Source: an uncultured Polynucleobacter sp. (lineage in GTDB: Bacteria > Pseudomonadota > Gammaproteobacteria > Burkholderiales > Burkholderiaceae). From it: a stretch of 13,248 bases of DNA. Under the pieces are notes generated by a model. The model saw only the letters and a program-made list of their open reading frames with translations, ran no database searches and was not told where the DNA came from. The stretch is taken from positions 1 to 13,248 of the forward strand of contig CALKUJ010000328.1 of assembly GCA_937996825.1 (NCBI GenBank). The letters are read 5' to 3'. Position numbers and translations under genes: made by a program. This document shows positions 7,639 to 13,248 of the stretch, piece by piece. Every line of letters starts with the position of its first letter. The stretch's first letter is position 1.

Positions 7639-8208
7639 TCAATTAATTTGCTGGGCAAAAGTAAACACTGAATTTGCCAATGGCTTTTTCTTAGCCTCAA
7701 CTTCTTTTTTGGCGCTTGCAGATGCTGACTTAGAAACTCTTGGAGCCTCAATTTTTATCTTGCTCTCACGAATGTCGCCAACCCTGACTCTGCCTTCTTG
7801 TTGCTTTACCAAATCAGCCAATGAGACTGAGCTTAAATACTCAACCATTTTTTGATTCAAACTGGTCCATAAGTCATGGGTCATACAACGACCATGACCT
7901 GCATCTTCGCCACGGCAATTACCTTTGCCACCACATTGCGTTGCATCCAATGGCTCATCAACAGCAATGATGATGTCAGCCACTGTGACTTGATCAGCTC
8001 TACGTGCCAAGGTGTATCCGCCACCAGGTCCGCGAGTACTTTCGACAATATCAAAGCGTCGCAATTTACCGAACAACTGCTCTAAATATGACAAAGAAAT
8101 ATGTTGCCTTTGGCTAATGCCGGCAAGTGTTACTGGGCCATGAGATTCGCGCAGGGCCAAATCAATCATTGCAGTGACAGCGAAACGTCCTTTGGTTGTT
8201 AGTCTCAT
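7639..8208 (-). CDS. iscR: Fe-S responsive transcriptional regulator IscR (Rrf2 family)
   Basis: Rrf2-family winged-helix regulator that binds a [2Fe-2S] cluster. In E. coli the holo form represses the isc operon at type 1 sites, and the apo form acts at type 2 sites. The N-terminus MRLTTKGRFAVTAMIDLAL and the recognition helix region (ISLSYLEQLFGKLRR) fit the family. The ligand set is Cys92, Cys98, Cys108 and His111. The first two match E. coli positions, while the third cysteine and the histidine are shifted by four because of a short insertion (RGEDAGHGR). The 189 residues exceed the 162 of E. coli. The extra length is a basic, Ala/Ser/Lys-rich tail from about residue 148 that looks flexible. 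A strong ribosome binding site (GAGGTAAG) precedes the start. Two operator-like sites lie just upstream. Confidence 0.97.
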   Translation of the reverse strand: MRLTTKGRFAVTAMIDLALRESHGPVTLAGISQRQHISLSYLEQLFGKLRRFDIVESTRGPGGGYTLARRADQVTVADIIIAVDEPLDATQCGGKGNCRGEDAGHGRCMTHDLWTSLNQKMVEYLSSVSLADLVKQQEGRVRVGDIRESKIKIEAPRVSKSASASAKKEVEAKKKPLANSVFTFAQQIN

Positions 8209-8210
8209 CT

Positions 8211-8218
8211 CTTACCTC
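8211..8218 (-). promoter_or_regulatory. Strong ribosome binding site of iscR
   Basis: Read on the minus strand, GAGGTAAG lies directly before the iscR ATG (8206-8208), with the GAGG core about 6 bases from the start codon. Its quality fixes the start at 8208 and contrasts with the weak or absent sites before prfB, lysS, hscA and uvrB. Confidence 0.8.
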
Positions 8219-8245
8219 ATCAATATTGGGTTGTTGAAACGTTTA

Positions 8246-8270
8246 ATACCTGACTCTTGTGCTCAACTAT
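8246..8270 (-). promoter_or_regulatory. Probable IscR type 1 operator, promoter-proximal copy
   Basis: On the minus strand this 25-bp element begins ATAGTTGA and ends AGTCAGGTAT. Compared by hand with the E. coli type 1 consensus (ATASYYGACTR, then WWWYAGTCRRSTAT), it agrees at 21 of 25 positions, and both outer half-sites are intact. The two ends form an imperfect dyad. It sits 38 bp before the iscR start codon, over the presumed -10 region, where bound holo-IscR would block transcription. Binding is inferred; only the sequence match is seen. Confidence 0.75.
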
Positions 8271-8296
8271 ATCAGATACCCAAATAAACTGCTCAA
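8266..8296 (-). promoter_or_regulatory. Candidate sigma-70 promoter of the isc operon
   Basis: On the minus strand TTGAGC (8291-8296) can act as -35 and TATAGT (8266-8271) as -10. Their quality is good, but the 19-bp spacer is longer than the ideal 17. Other hexamers in GATATAGT would give 16 or 17 bp with poorer matches. Transcription would start near 8258-8260, leaving a leader of roughly 50 nt. The -35 lies in the distal IscR-like site and the -10 in the proximal one, which suits repression by IscR. The exact hexamers are uncertain. Confidence 0.5.
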
Positions 8297-8300
8297 GTAC
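8276..8300 (-). promoter_or_regulatory. Probable IscR type 1 operator, distal copy
   Basis: On the minus strand it begins GTACTTGAGCAG and ends TTTGGGTAT, agreeing with the E. coli type 1 consensus at about 19 of 25 positions. The mismatches fall mainly in the centre and in the AGTC core of the right half. It shares TTGAGC and GGTAT with the proximal copy at the same offsets, exactly 30 bp away, so the two would lie on nearly the same face of the helix. The E. coli iscR promoter also carries two type 1 sites. It overlaps the presumed -35 hexamer. Confidence 0.6.
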
Positions 8301-8343
8301 TAAAAAAACCTGATCCATTAAATAAATAAACATTAAAAATCAA

Positions 8344-10389
8344 TTACTTAGATGGAAATAGAAGGGACTTGAAGTCAGCCTTGATTCTTCGCCTAACGGC
8401 CTCATAGAGGCGTCTTCTGTCCAAGGACGGCAAGTCCCTCGAACGCAATGCCATGTTGAAAGCCAAAGAGAAGCTGACCAAGACATTGAAAGCACCAATC
8501 AATAAAACGCCAAATATGCCAAGCCAGAAACCTGACATCAAGAACGTTTTCCACCCAAGAGCGGTTGCCGCAGCAGCAAACTGTCCCGCAGATAGTGTGA
8601 TGTGACGAATTTCCATGCCAATTCCAAGGAAACCTAAAAAGGTGGGGCCATAGATAAGCAAGAATCCTAAGGAAACGTTGGCGGAAACAATGGAGATATT
8701 GTCCCTCCACCACTGCCCCCATCTAGCAGCTCTGATGTCACCGAATACGATGTTGATTCTTCGGTTGTAACGAATCACATCTTGAATACGATGCAAAACA
8801 AACCAGTTATCAATCAAACCTGCGATCACGCTGGATAACCACAGAAGAACTCCTGTGAAAGCCGCAAACAGAAACGCTGCGCTGAAAGGAGAAACAGTAT
8901 GAAAAATTTGAGTTGCTTTACCTGGACTCATGGTCGGATGACCCATCAACAGAATGATGCCAAGCTGGATAGCAATCACCAAAGGGACCACCATGGCCAA
9001 GTTTCCAAAAATAGATGCAGCCTGCGATCTCATCAATGCCATGGCGCGATCAACAAAACGATCCAAGCCCTCTTTCGTTTGAACGTCATCTAAGAGTTGG
9101 GCCAAGGCTGGCGCTGTCATGGCAGGTTGTTTGGTTGCTAATGTGAAGTTAGCAAATTGAATCAATAAAAAACTGATGGCGTAGTTAGCGGACAAAAGAA
9201 TGTTTTCGAAAAAGCGAACCAAACCAAGATTGGTGATCAAAAACTTTAAATAAACTGTGCCCGAGATAATCGCGCCACCGCCCAAGGATTTTTTGAGCAT
9301 TGAAAAATACTCTTTGCGAGTACTCGCAATGTAGTGGTCGCCTGTCTCCGCACTTCTTTCAACCATCTTTCTAGATAACAAAGCAAATGTTTGCTCTGCC
9401 AGGCGCTTGATACTGCGATGACCTTGAACAGTCAAAATTAAATCAGCCGCTAACTTAGCAAATAACTGCGTCTGATCACGATGAATCCAAGCCTCCAAAA
9501 GTTTTTCAACCCTTGATAAACGTAAACGCATGGTCTCAACTTGAAAAACTGTTTCAACTGAAACACCATGCTCATCAAGATGAGCATAAACATCATCGCA
9601 AGCGATGTAGCAAGCATTCAACACATCTTGGAACTCTCTCAATGTGGCTTGATATGAAGAATCATTGAGGCGCGGCTGAGTATTCAGAATATCCTCCGCC
9701 AGCTTGCTCAAGCGGTAAAAAGGTGAACCCTGACCACTGACAGTGCGCAACCTGGACCTAACGGAGTAACTCAAACCAGCAGAACTGATGTAGTTGATCA
9801 AGATCATGATGGCTTCAGCCATATCCTTGAACAAGTTATTGTTATCAAAATGATCTTCTTGATAATGAGTTAACTCGTACAGTGAGCGCAACAAATCATC
9901 ATCTAAATCATGAACCCAAGCGGCGTCATGGGGACCAACAAATCCAAGCGCGAATAAAACTGTGAGCTCTGGCTTATTGAGTGGTTGCGAAATCAGATGA
10001 TTGCGCAAGCGCTCTGTCATCTCTCCCCAGAAACTAGGTTTTGTTGCAACCCCTGTGTCACATAGCAATGAAAGCGCATCGTTGTCACGCAAAATACTGC
10101 GAATCAATTTGGCTATTTTTAATTTAACGTCTGGTCGTTGCTCAAGGATCTTTAAAAAAGATCTTAAGCGCGCATGCTCTGGGTGACCATCTAAGTTTGT
10201 AGCTGGTTTGTTTTTTGTTGATTTTTCAGTGCGACGTAGCCAATAGATCAATTCGACGACCCAGCGATTGCGCTCAGCCAAATCTGTGGTGTCTGCTGGC
10301 ACCAACAAAAGCGTATCTAATGCTTGTGAGGCATCTCTTGATTCTTTCCAGCGCGCCCACAAACGGCGAAAATCTTTAAAACCAAACAT
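8344..10389 (-). CDS. Multi-pass membrane protein of the 'site-specific recombinase' Gcr family (function unproven)
   Basis: The 681 residues resemble the betaproteobacterial family usually annotated as site-specific recombinase (Gcr-like). The motif ATKQPAMTAP at about 418-427 is one I associate with that family. The N-terminal 360 residues look soluble, helical and charged. The C-terminal half has about six hydrophobic stretches long enough to cross the membrane: roughly 371-390, 397-417, 462-482, 500-525, 567-592 and 615-645. A basic tail (SLDRRRLYEAVRRRIK) follows. I see no tyrosine-recombinase R-H-R-Y set and no serine-recombinase N-terminus, so the recombinase label is doubtful and an integral inner-membrane protein is the safer description. 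It starts 2 bp after the uvrB stop, so the two are surely co-transcribed. The iscR promoter region follows it, with no clear terminator between. Confidence 0.85.
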   Translation of the reverse strand: MFGFKDFRRLWARWKESRDASQALDTLLLVPADTTDLAERNRWVVELIYWLRRTEKSTKNKPATNLDGHPEHARLRSFLKILEQRPDVKLKIAKLIRSILRDNDALSLLCDTGVATKPSFWGEMTERLRNHLISQPLNKPELTVLFALGFVGPHDAAWVHDLDDDLLRSLYELTHYQEDHFDNNNLFKDMAEAIMILINYISSAGLSYSVRSRLRTVSGQGSPFYRLSKLAEDILNTQPRLNDSSYQATLREFQDVLNACYIACDDVYAHLDEHGVSVETVFQVETMRLRLSRVEKLLEAWIHRDQTQLFAKLAADLILTVQGHRSIKRLAEQTFALLSRKMVERSAETGDHYIASTRKEYFSMLKKSLGGGAIISGTVYLKFLITNLGLVRFFENILLSANYAISFLLIQFANFTLATKQPAMTAPALAQLLDDVQTKEGLDRFVDRAMALMRSQAASIFGNLAMVVPLVIAIQLGIILLMGHPTMSPGKATQIFHTVSPFSAAFLFAAFTGVLLWLSSVIAGLIDNWFVLHRIQDVIRYNRRINIVFGDIRAARWGQWWRDNISIVSANVSLGFLLIYGPTFLGFLGIGMEIRHITLSAGQFAAAATALGWKTFLMSGFWLGIFGVLLIGAFNVLVSFSLAFNMALRSRDLPSLDRRRLYEAVRRRIKADFKSLLFPSK

Positions 10390-10391
10390 GC

Positions 10392-12533
10392 CTAATTTCC
10401 ATTTAATTGAATTGTGTCGTGTAACTCAGCGCCAAAAACCATCGCCTTTAACTTCAGTAGTTGATCTCTGGTTTGAGCAGCCTTCTCAAACTCAAGATTT
10501 TTAGCGTGATCAACCATCAATTTTTCTAATTGTTTTATTTCTTTAGCTAATTGTTTTTCGCTCATATCTTCATAGTGAGCTTTTTCTTGTTCGTATTTTA
10601 GCTCTTGACGTTTCTCATCAACGTCATAAACGCCATCAATGATATCTTTAATTCGCTTCACAACCCCTTTAGGAGTGATGCCGTGAACTTTGTTGAACTC
10701 AGTTTGCTTACTTCTGCGGCGCTCGGTTTCACCAATCGCTTTCTTCATTGAATCAGTCATTTTGTCAGCATACAAAATGGCTTTTCCGTTGACGTTTCTT
10801 GCAGCGCGACCAATTGTCTGAATCAAGCTTCTTTCTGATCGCAAGAAACCCTCTTTATCAGCATCCAAAATTGCCACTAAAGAAACTTCTGGAATGTCCA
10901 AGCCCTCGCGCAACAGATTGATACCAATCAGCACATCAAAAACTCCGAGACGCAAATCCCTTAAGATTTCTACGCGCTCAACTGTATCAATATCAGAGTG
11001 CAGGTAGCGCACCTTGATACCGTTGTCTGACATAAAATCGGTCAACTGCTCTGACATACGCTTTGTCAAAGTAGTGATCAACACACGTTCACCCACCTTG
11101 ATACGCGCATGGATCTCGCTCAATACATCATCGACTTGAGTTGATGCTGGTCTTACGTCAATGATTGGATCAACAAGCCCTGTCGGCCTTACCACCTGCT
11201 CAACCACTTTATCAGCATGCTCTTCTTCGTATGTCGCAGGGGTAGCTGAGACAAAAATCACTTGCCTCATCTTCTTTTCAAATTCTTCGAACTTCAATGG
11301 CCTGTTGTCCATCGCTGAAGGCAAGCGAAAACCATAATCAACCAAAGTTGCTTTACGAGCTTTATCGCCGTTATACATGCCGTTCAATTGACCAATCAAG
11401 ACGTGACTTTCATCCAAGAACATCAATGCATCAGGTGGCAAATAGTCGACCAACGTTGGTGGAGCCTCACCTGGTTTGGCGCCCGATAAATGTCTTGAGT
11501 AGTTTTCGATACCTTTACAGAATCCCAATTCAGACAACATTTCAAGATCAAAACGGGTGCGTTGCTCTAGGCGTTGAGCCTCGACCAGCTTACCTTCTTT
11601 GATGTAAAAATCTAAGCGCTCACGCAACTCTGCTTTGATGGTTTCAATCGCACGCAAAACTGTTTCGCGAGGAGTGACGTAATGTGAGCCTGGATAAATC
11701 GTGAAGCGTGGAATGCGCTGACGAATCCTGCCAGTCAATGGATCAAAGAACTGAAGACTATCCACCGTGTCATCAAATAAATCGATGCGCACGGCTAATT
11801 CATTATGTTCAGCTGGAAACACATCAATGGTGTCGCCTCGAACTCGGAAAGTACCCCTGGAGAAATCCACATCATTGCGCTCGTACTGCATCGCAATCAA
11901 ACGCGCCACAATGTCGCGCTGAGTCAACTTATCACCCTGACGAACAGTCAAAACCATTTGATGGTAATCACCAGGGTTTCCAATACCGTAAATGGCAGAT
12001 ACTGTAGAAACGATGATCGTGTCACGCCGCTCCAAAAGACTCTTAGTTGCTGACAATCTCATCTGCTCAATATGTTCATTGATTGAAGAATCCTTTTCAA
12101 TGAAAAGATCCCTGGTCGGAACATACGCTTCAGGCTGATAGTAATCGTAATAGCTCACAAAATACTCAACCGCATTTTGCGGAAAGAATTCTCTGAACTC
12201 ACTGTAAAGCTGTGCGGCAAGTGTTTTATTAGGCGCAAAAATAATCGCAGGACGACCCAAGCGTGCAATCGTATTGGCCATCGTGTAGGTTTTACCTGAA
12301 CCCGTGACACCCAAAAGAGTTTGATAGATCAAACCATCTTCAATGCCCTCCACCAACTGAGCAATGGCCTCAGGCTGATCTCCGGCAGGGGGAAATGGCT
12401 GGTGAAGCAGGAACGGCGAACCCGGAAAACGAACGATGTTTTCTGAGGGACTCGCAGATTCAATTTCTGATTTTTTTTCTGTCTTTTTTGGCATCTCGGC
12501 TATCATTCTAGGCTTGCTTGAACTTTCTAACAT
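10392..12533 (-). CDS. uvrB: UvrABC excinuclease subunit B
   Basis: Damage-verifying helicase-like subunit of nucleotide excision repair: it is loaded by UvrA and then recruits UvrC for incision. Walker A is GVTGSGKT at 75-82, and the damage-probing beta-hairpin YYDYYQPEAY is at 128-137. The DESH box is at 374-377, helicase motif VI QTIGRAARN is at 572-580, and the C-terminal UVR coiled-coil that binds UvrC is at about 657-695. The 713 residues exceed the 673 of E. coli, mainly through about 34 extra polar N-terminal residues before FLLHQPFPPAGDQ. Met10 and Met14 are in-frame alternatives. None of the three starts has a good Shine-Dalgarno, so the true start could be internal. No LexA-type box is visible before it. 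It is divergent from the aminotransferase gene, with 10 bp between start codons. Confidence 0.97.
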   Translation of the reverse strand: MLESSSKPRMIAEMPKKTEKKSEIESASPSENIVRFPGSPFLLHQPFPPAGDQPEAIAQLVEGIEDGLIYQTLLGVTGSGKTYTMANTIARLGRPAIIFAPNKTLAAQLYSEFREFFPQNAVEYFVSYYDYYQPEAYVPTRDLFIEKDSSINEHIEQMRLSATKSLLERRDTIIVSTVSAIYGIGNPGDYHQMVLTVRQGDKLTQRDIVARLIAMQYERNDVDFSRGTFRVRGDTIDVFPAEHNELAVRIDLFDDTVDSLQFFDPLTGRIRQRIPRFTIYPGSHYVTPRETVLRAIETIKAELRERLDFYIKEGKLVEAQRLEQRTRFDLEMLSELGFCKGIENYSRHLSGAKPGEAPPTLVDYLPPDALMFLDESHVLIGQLNGMYNGDKARKATLVDYGFRLPSAMDNRPLKFEEFEKKMRQVIFVSATPATYEEEHADKVVEQVVRPTGLVDPIIDVRPASTQVDDVLSEIHARIKVGERVLITTLTKRMSEQLTDFMSDNGIKVRYLHSDIDTVERVEILRDLRLGVFDVLIGINLLREGLDIPEVSLVAILDADKEGFLRSERSLIQTIGRAARNVNGKAILYADKMTDSMKKAIGETERRRSKQTEFNKVHGITPKGVVKRIKDIIDGVYDVDEKRQELKYEQEKAHYEDMSEKQLAKEIKQLEKLMVDHAKNLEFEKAAQTRDQLLKLKAMVFGAELHDTIQLNGN

Positions 12534-12543
12534 ATTTCATACT

Positions 12544-13248
12544 ATGAGCCTCTTTTCAAACGTTGAACTTGCCCCACGCGATCCTATCCTGGGTCTTAAT
12601 GAAGCCTACAATGCTGACAGCCGTACAACCAAGGTAAACCTTGGGGTTGGCGTCTATTTCACTGATGACGGAAAGATTCCATTATTGCGTGCAGTACAAG
12701 CTGCTGAAAAGCAAATGATGGAAAAATCTGCGGCTCGTGGCTATCTTGCAATTGAAGGTATTGCTGCTTATAACCAAGGCGTCCAAAATCTCCTATTTGG
12801 CAAAGATTCTGCCATTTTGACGGCTGGTCGCGTAGTAACAGCCCAAGCTGTTGGTGGTACTGGTGCCCTAAAAATCGGTGCCGACTTCCTAAAACGCTTG
12901 GTTCCTAATGCTACTGTTGCTATTAGCGATCCTAGCTGGGAGAACCATCGTGGCATTTTTGAATCTGCGGGCTTTGAAGTGGTTGAATACGCCTACTTTG
13001 ACGGCAAAACCCGCGGCGTTGATTTTGATGGCATGGTGAAGTCCTTGGAGTCTTTCCCTAAGTTCACCACTGTCTTATTGCATGCTTGCTGTCACAACCC
13101 AACTGGCGCAGATATTACTGAAGCCCAGTGGCGTCAAGTCATTGATATCTGCAAGAACAAAGGGTTAATTCCATTCTTGGATATGGCCTACCAAGGCTTT
13201 GCATCTGGAATTGAGCAAGACGGTATCGCCGTTCGACTTTTTGCTCAG
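12544..13248 (+). CDS. tyrB: Aromatic/aspartate aminotransferase, PLP fold type I, N-terminal 235 residues (partial)
   Basis: PLP enzyme that moves an amino group between aromatic or dicarboxylic amino acids and 2-oxoglutarate, used in Phe/Tyr and Asp synthesis. The frame is open from ATG 12544 to the window edge, 235 of about 397 expected residues. The N-terminus (DPILGLNEAY, then KVNLGVGVYFTDDG) aligns from the first residues with E. coli TyrB and AspC. The motifs HACCHNPTGAD and PFLDMAYQGFASG supply the conserved Asn, Asp and Tyr that hold PLP. The PLP-binding lysine lies beyond the edge. The stretches LLHACCHNPTGAD and LIPFLDMAYQGF look closer to TyrB than to AspC, but specificity cannot be settled from a half protein. 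No Shine-Dalgarno precedes the ATG. Confidence 0.93.
   Translation, partial: MSLFSNVELAPRDPILGLNEAYNADSRTTKVNLGVGVYFTDDGKIPLLRAVQAAEKQMMEKSAARGYLAIEGIAAYNQGVQNLLFGKDSAILTAGRVVTAQAVGGTGALKIGADFLKRLVPNATVAISDPSWENHRGIFESAGFEVVEYAYFDGKTRGVDFDGMVKSLESFPKFTTVLLHACCHNPTGADITEAQWRQVIDICKNKGLIPFLDMAYQGFASGIEQDGIAVRLFAQ

Noticed and set aside
8301..8343. A terminator between the Gcr-family gene and iscR
   Set aside because: A run of seven T exists on the minus strand (near 8302-8308), but no GC-rich hairpin precedes it. Read-through into iscR cannot be excluded.
11297..12053. Several overlapping open frames of 82-101 codons on the plus strand inside uvrB
   Set aside because: They overlap each other and the conserved UvrB core in other frames, and lack start signals.
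12500..12600. A LexA (SOS) box in front of uvrB
   Set aside because: No CTG-N10-CAG palindrome is visible near the start of uvrB, so SOS control is not supported by the sequence.

Overview
The window is a housekeeping segment of a bacterial chromosome, most likely from a low-GC betaproteobacterium of the Burkholderiaceae (Polynucleobacter-like). That placement is an inference from gene content, the strong similarity of the encoded proteins to proteobacterial families, the modest GC content by eye, and a large membrane protein of the betaproteobacterial 'site-specific recombinase' (Gcr) family. No mobile element, CRISPR array, rRNA or tRNA is visible. Coding density is very high: the longest gene-free stretch is 135 bp (8209-8343).

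Layout. Plus strand, 1-2762: the last codons of a probable recJ, then prfB (release factor 2, read through a programmed +1 frameshift) and lysS. A hairpin at 2788-2815 with an A-run on one side and a T-run on the other closes this unit, and probably also the convergent one. Minus strand, read from 8300 down to 2841: the complete ISC iron-sulfur assembly operon iscR-iscS-iscU-iscA-hscB-hscA-fdx. It is preceded by a short promoter region that carries two sequences resembling IscR type 1 operators, 30 bp apart. iscX, which follows fdx in E. coli, is not there. Minus strand, 12533 down to 8344: uvrB followed after 2 bp by the Gcr-family membrane protein gene. Plus strand from 12544: the first 235 codons of an aromatic/aspartate aminotransferase, divergent from uvrB with only 10 bp between the two start codons.

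How the genes work together. IscS takes sulfur from cysteine, IscU is the scaffold on which the cluster is built, the HscA/HscB chaperone pair releases the cluster through the LPPVK motif of IscU, IscA is an A-type carrier, and Fdx supplies electrons. IscR senses cluster supply through its own [2Fe-2S] cluster and very likely represses the operon through the two upstream sites. prfB is itself autoregulated at the frameshift: scarce RF2 lets the ribosome slip at the in-frame UGA. uvrB belongs to nucleotide excision repair. Its downstream partner is a membrane protein of unknown biochemical role.

I did not find a previously undescribed system. The points most worth a second look are the tandem IscR-type sites, the questionable 'recombinase' label of the Gcr protein, and the promoter-less 10-bp divergent gap between uvrB and the aminotransferase gene.
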